DNA of 64,000 nucleotides from Streptomyces omiyaensis (GTDB taxonomy: Bacteria > Actinomycetota > Actinomycetes > Streptomycetales > Streptomycetaceae). The stretch covers positions 62,001 through 126,000 of the forward strand of contig NZ_BMVV01000007.1 of NCBI RefSeq assembly GCF_014650895.1, read 5' to 3'. Below are positions 48,178-55,469 of the stretch, piece after piece. The notes under the pieces were generated by a model. The model saw only the letters and a program-made list of their open reading frames with translations. It had not been told where the DNA came from and made no database searches. How positions within the stretch are numbered: position 1 is the first letter of the stretch; each line of letters begins with the position of its first letter. The position numbers were made by a program, and so were the translations under genes.

Positions 48178-49545
48178 ATGAACGCGAACGCCCTGCGCGG
48201 AGTCCTGCTCGTGACCCTCGCCTACGCTCTCGTCGGTGCCTCCTTCACCGCCAACGGCCTGCTCGGCGACTACCCGTACGCCGGCGGCCAAGCCCTCCGG
48301 TACGGCGCCGCCTGCCTCCTCCTGCTCCCGCTCGTCGGCCGCGGCGGACTCGCGCCGCTCCGTCTCCTCACCCCCGGCCAGTGGGTGAGGATCGCCGCCC
48401 TGGCCGCCGTCGGCATGGTCGGCTTCAACCTCGCCGTCCTCGCTGCCGAGCGCACCGCGGAACCCGCGGTTCCCGGAGTCGTCGTCGGCTGCGCACCGGT
48501 CGTGGTCGCCGTCCTCGTACCGCTGCTCGAAGGCCGGAGGCCCGCGCCGGTCGTGCTGTACGGGGCCCTCCTCGTCGCCGCAGGCGCCTTCACCGTGCAG
48601 GGGTGGGGACGCACCGACCTGGTGGGGCTCGGCTGGTCGGGGGTGGCTCTCGTCGGCGAGGTCGGGTTCACCGTGCTCGCGGTGCCCGTGCTGCGTCCGC
48701 TCGGGCCCAAGCTGCTCACGTTCGCCGTCTGTGGTGTCGGGGCGGTGGAGGCCGCGCTGCTGGGGCTTCTCGTGGACGGGGCCGATTTCGTGCGGATGCC
48801 GACTGCGGTCGAGACGGGCGCGTTGATGTGGCAGGCGGTGCTCGCCACGGTCGTCGGCTTCGTCCTCTTCTACATGGCGGTCCAGCGCATCGGTATGGAG
48901 CGTGCCACGCTCTATACCGGGGCCATCCCCGTGGCGGCCGCGCTGAGCGCGGCCGCGGTCGGCGAGGCGACCCTCGGTCTGCCGCAGGCGGCCGGCGGCC
49001 TGCTCGTCGGGGCCGGTGCCGCGCTGGGCACCGGACTGCTGACGGGCAGGACGGGTAGGACGGGCAAGGCCGGTAGGACGGGCAAGGCCGGGAGCACGGA
49101 CAAGGTCGGGAGCCCGGAGCACGCGGGCAGGGCTGACAGGACGGGTAGGACTGACGGGACGAGTGGGGTAGACGGGACGGGCGCCGCGGCGAGGGCGGAG
49201 CAGGACTCCATCGCCGCCGGAGAAGGCGGGCTGGACGCCACGGCGGAGGCCGGTTCAGCCGGTGGCGCTGCCGTCGAGGATCACGCGGGCGACGAGCGCG
49301 GGGTCGTCGTTCATGGGGACGTGACCGCAGCCGGGCAGCCGTACGAGGCGCGCTCCGGGGAGGGTGCGCTTGGCGCGCACGCCCTGGCGGCGCAGCAGCA
49401 GCCGGTCCCGGGTGCCCCAGGCGATGGTCACCGGCAGCGACGGGATGTCCTCGCCGAAGAGGACGGTCCGGCCCGCGGCGAGGGTCTGGTGGAAGCCGGT
49501 GGCCTCCCGCAGCGCGAGCGTCTCGGCGACGACGGCCTCCGGTGA
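48178..49545 (+). CDS. EamA family transporter with abnormal C-terminal run-on
   Basis: Ten-helix EamA/DMT exporter whose normal domain is residues 1-290 (LLVTLAYALVGASFTANGLL to GLLVGAGAALGTGLL). The frame then continues for 165 residues: a Thr-Gly-Arg/Lys-Ala-Gly tract coded by 9-bp tandem repeats (49041-49175), and a segment that is antisense to the end of the alpha/beta hydrolase gene, giving a 291-base overlap. Family members stop near residue 290-310, so the original stop has probably been lost, perhaps by a frame slip in the repeats, where TAG triplets exist in the other frames. The exporter pairs with the divergent MocR regulator. The 3' limit is uncertain. Confidence 0.75.
   Translation: MNANALRGVLLVTLAYALVGASFTANGLLGDYPYAGGQALRYGAACLLLLPLVGRGGLAPLRLLTPGQWVRIAALAAVGMVGFNLAVLAAERTAEPAVPGVVVGCAPVVVAVLVPLLEGRRPAPVVLYGALLVAAGAFTVQGWGRTDLVGLGWSGVALVGEVGFTVLAVPVLRPLGPKLLTFAVCGVGAVEAALLGLLVDGADFVRMPTAVETGALMWQAVLATVVGFVLFYMAVQRIGMERATLYTGAIPVAAALSAAAVGEATLGLPQAAGGLLVGAGAALGTGLLTGRTGRTGKAGRTGKAGSTDKVGSPEHAGRADRTGRTDGTSGVDGTGAAARAEQDSIAAGEGGLDATAEAGSAGGAAVEDHAGDERGVVVHGDVTAAGQPYEARSGEGALGAHALAAQQQPVPGAPGDGHRQRRDVLAEEDGPARGEGLVEAGGLPQRERLGDDGLR
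49041..49175 (+). repeat. 9-bp tandem repeat tract in the EamA 3' region
   Basis: Variants of GACGGGTAG, GACGGGCAAG and GCCGGTAG recur with a 9/18-base period and code for TGR, TGK and AGR triplets. The unit length keeps the frame open, while TAG occurs in the two other frames. Confidence 0.75.
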
Positions 49546-50091
49546 GCGGCGGCCGGGCCGGGCGTAGATCGTGCTGGTGAGCGCGGTGCGCCCGGCCGGG
49601 GTCCGGGAGAGCCGGTCGATGAGGGGGCGGGGCATCGACAGGGCCGCGCCGCGCAGGGCGCGCAGCGTGCCGAAGGCGTACCGGCGCTCGCTCTCGGTCC
49701 AGAAGCCGGCGGGGGAGAGGGCGGTGACCGAGCGGACGGCCTTCTCGCGGCCGAGCTGGAGGGCGAGCAGTCCGCCGAGCGAGTTGCCCGCCACGTGGGG
49801 CCGCTCGACACCGAGGGCCGCGCAGAAGGCGGCGAGCGCGGGCGTGACGGTCGTCAGGTCGTAGGCGCAGTCCGGCGGCAGTCCGTCGGAGGCGCCGAAG
49901 CCGGGGAGGTCGACGGCGATGACGTCGCGTTCGGTGGCGAGGACGCCGAGGACCGGCTCCCATGCCTGCCAATGGTGTCCGATGCCGTGGAGCAGGAGCA
50001 GCGGCTCGCCCGCTCCCCGGCGCTCGTACGCCAGGGACGTGGCGCGGCGACCCTGCGGGGTCTCGAACTCGAACGTGATCCGTGCGGGCAT
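49255..50091 (-). CDS. Alpha/beta hydrolase
   Basis: A 278-residue cytosolic alpha/beta hydrolase. The oxyanion motif is LLLLHGIGHHWQAWEPV, the nucleophile elbow is HVAGNSLGGLLALQLG, the acid is in TIAWGTRDRLLLRRQG and the His is in LPGCGHVPMNDDP; the triad is complete. The helical cap (FWTESERRYAFGTLRAL) resembles esterase/epoxide hydrolase-like enzymes. ATG 50091 is preferred over 50109 because GAGGGAG lies 6 bases upstream of it. The 3' part is overlapped by the EamA run-on from the other strand. Upstream is an AT-richer stretch (50105-50150) that probably holds its promoter. The substrate is unknown. Confidence 0.9.
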   Translation of the reverse strand: MPARITFEFETPQGRRATSLAYERRGAGEPLLLLHGIGHHWQAWEPVLGVLATERDVIAVDLPGFGASDGLPPDCAYDLTTVTPALAAFCAALGVERPHVAGNSLGGLLALQLGREKAVRSVTALSPAGFWTESERRYAFGTLRALRGAALSMPRPLIDRLSRTPAGRTALTSTIYARPGRRSPEAVVAETLALREATGFHQTLAAGRTVLFGEDIPSLPVTIAWGTRDRLLLRRQGVRAKRTLPGARLVRLPGCGHVPMNDDPALVARVILDGSATG

Positions 50092-50334
50092 GGAGGCTCC
50101 CTCGTACATCCTCTTAGATGTTCTGTCAGCAAGAATTACTGGTCGGTAGGTACGAGTTCAAGAGCCCTGCGGAAAGTGGGGCCGCCGGATCTCGGCCGTC
50201 CTCCCCCGCAGCCCGAAGCCCCGCCCCCGGAACCGGTGGGCGGGGCTTCGGGCTGCTCGCGCCTCACGAAGGTGCGAACGTCCTGTGAACGATCAAGGTC
50301 AGAGGGTCACATTTCCGGACGTTCGACGGAGGAT
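50092..50334. other. Non-coding region between the hydrolase and GntR genes
   Basis: An AT-richer stretch (50105-50150) is the likely hydrolase promoter. A 56-codon frame (50118-50288) crosses the hairpin described next and is not supported. No gene is seen. Confidence 0.5.
50208..50256. terminator. 19-bp perfect stem-loop in a divergent gap
   Basis: GCAGCCCGAAGCCCCGCCC (50208-50226) pairs perfectly with 50238-50256 around an 11-base loop. A terminator is not expected between divergent genes, so it should end an unrecognised transcript or insulate the GntR promoter. Confidence 0.7.
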
Positions 50335-50368
50335 TGGTCTTGACCAAGGGGGTGGCTCGCCTTATGGT
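50335..50368 (+). promoter_or_regulatory. GntR gene promoter overlapped by a dre-like palindrome
   Basis: TTGACC (50340-50345), a 17-base spacer and TATGGT (50363-50368) form a good vegetative promoter. The -35 box is inside TGGTCTTGACCA (50335-50346), which differs at one base from the DasR responsive element core TGGTCTAGACCA. The position over the -35 predicts repression. Confidence 0.7.
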
Positions 50369-50445
50369 CGCAGAGTTAGTGCAGGAACCTTTAATAAACA
50401 AGGGCGCGGAAACGCCGCGGGACACGGCGAATTGCGGAGGACAGG

Positions 50446-51186
50446 GTGGGGACCACGCAGCTGGAATCGGTCCAGGAACCGAAGTACCAGCACCTCAAGA
50501 CGGTAATCGGCGAAGCTCTCGACTCCGACTTCGCGGTCGGCGAGATCCTGCCCAACGAGCGCGAGCTCGCGGCCCGCTTCGGCGTCGCCCGAGCCACGCT
50601 CCGGCAGGCACTGGAGCAGCTGGAGCTCGAAGGACGCCTTCAGCGCCGGCGCGGCGTCGGTACCACGGTCGCGCCTCCGCGCGTGGGCGTCGACGTCTCG
50701 ACCACGCAGCAGGCATGGCCCGGCGTCGGCGACGACGCCTGGGAGGCCCAGGACTCCGTCCTCGGTACGGCGCCCGCCGCCGTCACGCGCCAGCTGGAGA
50801 CCCCGGTCGGCGAGGACGTGCACATCGTGCGCCGGGTGCGGCTCGGCCAGGGCCAGGCCGTCGCCGCCGAACTCCTGTACGTGCCCGCGGCCTCGGTCGC
50901 CGGGCTCGGCGCCGTCGACGCCCTTGCCGGACCCGCGGGCGCCCGCGCCGTGCTGCGCGAGCTCCAGCACCTCGCCCTCGACGGCCAGGACCGCTCGGTC
51001 GAGCTGGGATCCGCGCGCGCGGACGACGCCAAGGAGCTGGACCGCCTGCCGGGATCGCCGGTGCTGGTCGTCACGACCCGCTACCTCTCGGGCGGTCGTA
51101 CCGCGGCCGTCTCCGTCGCCACCTACCGGGCCGACACCTGCCGCCTCACCTTCGGCGACTCCGTCGACCTGGCGATGGCCTCCTGA
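50446..51186 (+). CDS. GntR/HutC family regulator (UTRA sensor)
   Basis: A 246-residue GntR regulator of the HutC subfamily. The winged helix is PNERELAARFGVARATLRQA (about residues 38-60) with QLELEGRLQRRRGVGTTVAP as the wing. The sensor is a UTRA fold, with VHIVRRVRLGQGQAVAAELL, an ELGSARADDAKELDRLPGSP segment and VVTTRYLSGGRTAAVSVATY. HutC-type sensors bind sugar phosphates or urocanate-like molecules. GTG 50446 has GGAGGA at 50436-50441. It is preceded by a dre-like site and followed, on the opposite strand, by a ROK regulator, so a role in amino-sugar control is suggested but not shown. Confidence 0.9.
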   Translation: MGTTQLESVQEPKYQHLKTVIGEALDSDFAVGEILPNERELAARFGVARATLRQALEQLELEGRLQRRRGVGTTVAPPRVGVDVSTTQQAWPGVGDDAWEAQDSVLGTAPAAVTRQLETPVGEDVHIVRRVRLGQGQAVAAELLYVPAASVAGLGAVDALAGPAGARAVLRELQHLALDGQDRSVELGSARADDAKELDRLPGSPVLVVTTRYLSGGRTAAVSVATYRADTCRLTFGDSVDLAMAS

Positions 51187-51232
51187 CCCGCACCGCCGCG
51201 ACCGGCCCCTGAGGGCCGCCGGAGCGCAGCCC

Positions 51233-51262
51233 GAAGACCCGGCCTCCCGAGGCCGGGTCTTC
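51233..51262 (+). terminator. 13-bp stem-loop after the GntR gene
   Basis: GAAGACCCGGCCT (51233-51245) pairs with AGGCCGGGTCTTC (51250-51262) around a 4-base loop, 46 bases after the stop. Confidence 0.85.
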
Positions 51263-51320
51263 CGCATTCCGTACGCATGCCTTCCGCATTCCGTGCGCGT
51301 CCCATGCGCGTCCCGTGCGC
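51259..51320. repeat. 22-bp imperfect direct repeat
   Basis: CTTCCGCATTCCGT occurs at 51259-51272 and 51281-51294, followed by two GTGCGCGTCCC-like units to 51320. It lies between the GntR terminator and the end of the ROK gene, where no gene is seen. Confidence 0.6.
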
Positions 51321-51472
51321 AGGGCCTCGCGCAGAGGGCGAGGCCGACGCACCCGGAGCCGGTGCGTGACGTTCTGAGCACGGAGCACGGCGAAGGGCCG
51401 TGGCGGCCTTGCGCCGGCCGGTGTGCGCTGCCCGGGGTCGTGACACCCGAGCCGGGGCGGTACCGCTCCGGT

Positions 51473-52630
51473 CTAGCGCCGGGCCGTCACGCTGCCCTCG
51501 ACGGCGAACAGCTGCTCCTCGACGTGGTCGAGGGCGAGCCGCAGCGCGCCCGTGCCGACGGCGGCCTCGCCGAGCAGCGAGAGGACCACGCGCGGCGGGC
51601 GGAGGCAGAAACGCGCCAGTTCCTCGCGGAGCGGCTGGAGCACCCCGTCCAGGCCGGCCGCCCAGCCGCCGACCACCACCAACTCGGGATCGAGTGCCAG
51701 GACGAGGGCGCCGACGTCGTGCACCAGCCTCTGGATGAACCGCTCCACGGCCGCCTCGGCCCGCGCGTCACCCTTCCTCGCCAGCGCGAAGACCTCCGCC
51801 ACCGCCTGCTCGTCGAGCGGGTGCAGGGGTTCGTCGGTCGTCGACAGCAGGTGTTCCGGCGTGACGCCGCGGCCCAGCAGGTGCAGCGCACCGATCTCGC
51901 CCGCCGCGCCGCCGTAACCGCGGTGCAGCCGGCCGCCGATCAGCGAACCGGCGCCGGGGCTCAGCCCGGCGAGGACGAAGACGATGTCGTCGGAGTCGGT
52001 CGCGGCGCCCTTCCAGTGCTCGGCGACGGCGGCCGCGTTGGCGTCGTTCTCGACGATCACGGGGCAGCGGAAGGAGCGGCGCAGGCGCTCGCCGAGCGCG
52101 AGACCCGTCCAGCCGGGCAGTGCGGTGCCGAGCCGCACCGTCCCGTCGGCCTCCACGATGCCGGGGGTGCCGACGCCGACGGCCCGCAGGTTCGACCGGG
52201 GCACGCCGGCCCGGCGCAGCACGTCGGCGACGACCGTACGCACCTTGTCCAGGCGCTCGTCCTCGGGAGCGGTCTCCGCGACCTCGCGCGCGCCGGCGCC
52301 GATGATCCGGCCGTCGAGGCCGGAGAGGAGGGCGGCGACGCGGTGCGGGCCGATCTCGATCCCGAGGAGGTGGCCGGCCTCGGCGCGGAAGCGGAACCTC
52401 CGGGCGGGGCGGCCCTGGCGCCGGGCCTCGCCCTCCTCGGGCGCGGTCTCGACGACGAGACCGCCCTCGATGAGACCCTCGACGACGCCCTCGACGGTCG
52501 GCCGGGACAGGCCCGTGATCCGGGTCAGATCGGTGAGCGTCCGCGCGTCGGAGCCGCGCAGCGCATGGAGTACCACCGCGGAATTGATCCGCCGCAGTAG
52601 AGACGGATCCCCGCCGGTCAGCCGCCCCAC
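51473..52630 (-). CDS. ROK family transcriptional regulator
   Basis: A 385-residue ROK protein with an N-terminal winged helix (DLTRITGLSRPTVEGVVEGL) and a kinase-like domain: GIEIGPHRVAALLSGLDGRI, the sugar-site VENDANAAAVAEHWKGA and ALDPELVVVGGWAAGL. The zinc-binding CxCGxxGCxE motif that active ROK proteins use is missing; the position after GAAGEIGALH reads LLGRGVTPEHLL. It is therefore probably a regulator with altered ligand binding rather than a sugar kinase. GGGAGGA lies 6 bases before GTG 52630. It is convergent with the GntR gene. Targets are unknown; carbohydrate control is the family theme. Confidence 0.9.
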   Translation of the reverse strand: MGRLTGGDPSLLRRINSAVVLHALRGSDARTLTDLTRITGLSRPTVEGVVEGLIEGGLVVETAPEEGEARRQGRPARRFRFRAEAGHLLGIEIGPHRVAALLSGLDGRIIGAGAREVAETAPEDERLDKVRTVVADVLRRAGVPRSNLRAVGVGTPGIVEADGTVRLGTALPGWTGLALGERLRRSFRCPVIVENDANAAAVAEHWKGAATDSDDIVFVLAGLSPGAGSLIGGRLHRGYGGAAGEIGALHLLGRGVTPEHLLSTTDEPLHPLDEQAVAEVFALARKGDARAEAAVERFIQRLVHDVGALVLALDPELVVVGGWAAGLDGVLQPLREELARFCLRPPRVVLSLLGEAAVGTGALRLALDHVEEQLFAVEGSVTARR

Positions 52631-52819
52631 CGTGTGTCCTCCCAGCTCGTGCCCGTCTCAGCCGGATGGTACTCAATGGTTCCGGAAGCGGCGAGGGCCG
52701 CCCCCGGCCCGTGTCCGGGCCGTGTCCGCGCCGAGACCCGCGGCGGCCCGGCGCCTCCCGGGTGCCGACGGCGAACTGACGTGGCGCCAACTGTCGGTGG
52801 TGACCGCTTCACTGGATCC

Positions 52820-53257
52820 ATGACCACGTCACGCCTTTTGTCGGATCTCGACTCGTTGCGGTCGAAGGAGTTCCCGGCGGTGCCGGAGCGCTCCGGCCTC
52901 CGCGACAGCGGGCCGGGCTTCCACGTCGCCGCGCTGGCCTTCAGCGAGGACTTCTGGGAGGACGACGGCAGCCGCCGGGAGGCGGTCGAGGAGCGGTACG
53001 AGGCGGATCGGGACGGACTGGCCGCCCGGCTCGCCGTCCGCTGGGGCGAGCCGGACCGGCTCGCCCTGTGGTCGCTGCACGAACGGAGCATGTCGGGGGA
53101 GGAGCTGCCGGAGCCCTGGGCCGGCCTGTGCGCGCACGTGCCGAACCTCGTGCTGTGGCGGGTGGACGACGGATGGGTCGGACTGGGCGTCTCGCAGTGG
53201 GACAAGGAGCTGCCGTTCCAGCTCCTCGCCGTCGTCACGGACGTGGGTCCGCCGTAG
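52820..53257 (+). CDS. Hypothetical protein
   Basis: A 145-residue soluble acidic protein I do not recognise. It begins MTTSRLLSDLDSLRSKEFPA, has a long alternating middle (HVAALAFSEDFWEDDGSRRE, then AVEERYEADRDGLAARL) and ends with strands LVLWRVDDGWVGLGVSQWDK and PFQLLAVVTDV. No signal, membrane or catalytic motif is visible. Related small proteins of this sort occur in many Streptomyces. ATG 52820 is preferred; upstream translation is Pro/Arg-rich non-coding sequence. It is divergent from the ROK gene. The function is unknown. Confidence 0.7.
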   Translation: MTTSRLLSDLDSLRSKEFPAVPERSGLRDSGPGFHVAALAFSEDFWEDDGSRREAVEERYEADRDGLAARLAVRWGEPDRLALWSLHERSMSGEELPEPWAGLCAHVPNLVLWRVDDGWVGLGVSQWDKELPFQLLAVVTDVGPP

Positions 53258-53356
53258 GACGACCGGGGTGGGGCCACCGAAGGCAGCCACGCCCGGGAGC
53301 GGGTACCGGGGGCCGCGGACTGGGTCGGGGCCAGGGACCGGCACCGGGTCGCGGGC

Positions 53357-53932
53357 CTACGGGCCGGGCTGCGCGGGCGGTCGACCGGCGGCCTCGCGGA
53401 GGCGCGCGTACTCCTCGGCCATCGTCGCCGCCGTCCAGTGCGCGTTGAGGCCGCTCGGATTGGGCAGCGCCCAGACCCGCGTCGCGCCGATCGTCCGCTC
53501 CTGCGGGCCGATCGCCGCCTTGGGCTCGCCGAAGGCGGTGCGGTACGCGGTGACGCCGACGACCGCGAGCCAGCGGGGCTCCAGCCGCCGGACCTTCTCG
53601 GTGAGGAGACGGCCGCCCTCGACGTACTCCTCACGGCTCAGCTCGTCGGCGCGCGCGGTCGGCCGGGCGACCACGTTGGTGATGCCGAGGCCGTACGAGA
53701 GCAGCTCGCCCTGCTCGTCGGGGCGCAGCAGCCGCGGGGTGAAGCCGGAGAGGTGGAGCACCGGCCAGAAGCGGTTGCCGGGGCGGGCGAAGTGGTGACC
53801 GGTCGCCGCGGTCATCAGCCCCGGGTTGATGCCGCAGAAGAGAACGGCGAGGCCGCCCTCGGCCACGTCGGGGACGACGCGGTCGCGGGCGGCCTCCAGT
53901 TCCTCGCGGGTGAACCGGCGGGTCCGGGTCAG
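53357..53932 (-). CDS. mug: G/U mismatch-specific DNA glycosylase
   Basis: Mug/TDG-type glycosylase of 191 residues that removes uracil or thymine mispaired with G. The motif VLFCGINPGLMTAATGHHFA (catalytic Asn in GINPG) is near the start, and VWALPNPSGLNAHWT supplies the other active-site loop. The first ATG/GTG in frame is GTG 53866, which would leave no residues before the core strand apart from VAEGGL. The frame upstream codes RFTREELEAARDRVVPDV, an amphipathic segment expected in the family, so the likely start is CTG 53932, which overlaps the purB stop as CTGA. It is then coupled to purB. A rare CTG start is therefore proposed. Confidence 0.85.
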   Translation of the reverse strand: MTRTRRFTREELEAARDRVVPDVAEGGLAVLFCGINPGLMTAATGHHFARPGNRFWPVLHLSGFTPRLLRPDEQGELLSYGLGITNVVARPTARADELSREEYVEGGRLLTEKVRRLEPRWLAVVGVTAYRTAFGEPKAAIGPQERTIGATRVWALPNPSGLNAHWTAATMAEEYARLREAAGRPPAQPGP

Positions 53933-55371
53933 AGGATCGCCCCGGGCGTGTAGGCGGCGGCCTCCGGGTGCTGCTTGACGAGCTCCTCGATCCGGGACAC
54001 CACGGTGGCGACCTGGTCGGCGGCGGCGCCGGTGAAGGAGAGCTTGTCCGCCATCAGCTCGTCGAGCTGCGCGCGGTCCAGCGGGATGCGGTCGTCGGCG
54101 GCGAGCTTGTCGAGCAGCTCGTTGCGCTCCGCGCCCTGCTCGCGCATGGCGAGGGCCGAGGCGACCGCGTTCTCCTTGATCGCCTCGTGGGCGAGCTCAC
54201 GGCCGACGCCGGCGCGGACCGAGGCCATGAGGACCTTGGTGGTGGCGAGGAAGGGGAGGTAGCGGTCGAGCTCGCGGGCGACGACGGCCGGGAAGGCGCC
54301 GAACTCGTCGAGCACGGTGAGGAAGGTCTCCAGCAGGCCGTCGAGCGCGAAGAACGCGTCCGGCAGGGCCACGCGGCGGACCACGGAGCAGGAGACGTCG
54401 CCCTCGTTCCACTGGTCGCCCGCGAGCTCGCCGGTCATCGAGGCGTAGCCGCGCAGGATGACCATGAGGCCGTTGACGCGCTCGCAGGAGCGGGTGTTCA
54501 TCTTGTGCGGCATCGCGGAGGAGCCGACCTGGCCGGGCTTGAAGCCCTCGGTGACCAGCTCGTGGCCGGCCATCAGGCGGATCGTCTTGGCGATCGACGA
54601 CGGGCCTGCGGCCAGCTGCACCAGGGCGGTGACCACGTCGTAGTCGAGCGAGCGGGGGTAGACCTGACCGACCGAGGTGAAGGCGTGCGCGAAGCCGAGG
54701 TGACCGGCGATCCGCTGCTCCAGCTCGGCGAGCTTGCCGGCGTCGCCGCCGAGCAGGTCGAGCATGTCCTGGGCGGTGCCGACCGGGCCCTTGATGCCGC
54801 GCAGCGGGTAGCGGCCGAGCAGCTCCTCCAGGCGGGTGAACGCCACGAGCAGCTCGTCCGCGGTGGTCGCGAAGCGCTTGCCGAGCGTGGTGGCCTGCGC
54901 GGCGACGTTGTGCGAACGCCCAGCCATGACCAGCTCGCCGTACTCGGCGGACAGCTTGCCGAGGCGGGTCAGGACGGCGACCGTGCGGTCCCGCACCAGC
55001 TCCAGGGAGAGGCGGATCTGGAGCTGCTCGACGTTCTCCGTGAGGTCGCGCGAGGTCATGCCCTTGTGCACGTGCTCATGGCCGGCGAGGGCGTTGAACT
55101 CCTCGATGCGGGCCTTCACGTCGTGCCGGGTGACCTTCTCGCGCTCGGCGATGGAACCGAGGTCGACCTGGTCGAGGACGCGCTCGTAGTCGGCGATCGC
55201 CGCGTCCGGAACCTCGATCCCGAGGTCCTTCTGGGCACGCAGCACGGCGAGCCACAGCTGGCGCTCCAGCTTGACCTTCTGCTCGGGGGACCAGAGGACG
55301 GCGAGCTCCGCGGAGGCGTAGCGGCCGGCCAGGACGTTGGGGATACGGGGCTTCACAGTCGCAGCAGTCAC
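53929..55371 (-). CDS. purB: Adenylosuccinate lyase
   Basis: Fumarase-superfamily enzyme of 480 residues that acts twice in purine synthesis (SAICAR to AICAR and adenylosuccinate to AMP). The signature loop is GSSAMPHKMNTRSCERVNGL (about residues 285-305) with the catalytic Ser; HEHVHKGMTSRDLTENV and MAGRSHNVAAQATTLGKRFA give the other two conserved blocks. GTG 55371 is the start (VTAATVKPRIPN); a frame open far upstream is not coding. No clear ribosome binding site precedes it. The stop overlaps the next gene's CTG. Confidence 0.95.
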   Translation of the reverse strand: MTAATVKPRIPNVLAGRYASAELAVLWSPEQKVKLERQLWLAVLRAQKDLGIEVPDAAIADYERVLDQVDLGSIAEREKVTRHDVKARIEEFNALAGHEHVHKGMTSRDLTENVEQLQIRLSLELVRDRTVAVLTRLGKLSAEYGELVMAGRSHNVAAQATTLGKRFATTADELLVAFTRLEELLGRYPLRGIKGPVGTAQDMLDLLGGDAGKLAELEQRIAGHLGFAHAFTSVGQVYPRSLDYDVVTALVQLAAGPSSIAKTIRLMAGHELVTEGFKPGQVGSSAMPHKMNTRSCERVNGLMVILRGYASMTGELAGDQWNEGDVSCSVVRRVALPDAFFALDGLLETFLTVLDEFGAFPAVVARELDRYLPFLATTKVLMASVRAGVGRELAHEAIKENAVASALAMREQGAERNELLDKLAADDRIPLDRAQLDELMADKLSFTGAAADQVATVVSRIEELVKQHPEAAAYTPGAIL

Positions 55372-55469
55372 GTGTCGAGAGTTTACTGGTGATTTCTGCA
55401 GGCCAGCGCCGTGGCCCGGGCTGGACTTTGCTACGAGACGCAGGTCACGCGGCGGGTGCCCGCCGCTGG

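Noticed and set aside
50140..50170. tRNA-like T-arm motif (GGTACGAGTTCAAGAGCC)
   Set aside because: No matching acceptor, D or anticodon stems around it; part of a promoter region.
50118..50288. 56-codon frame with a TTA codon between the hydrolase and GntR genes
   Set aside because: It passes through a 19-bp perfect hairpin, has no ribosome binding site and its product is low-complexity.
51473..52630. ROK protein as a sugar kinase
   Set aside because: It has an N-terminal HTH and lacks the CxCGxxGCxE zinc motif; a regulator is the better call.
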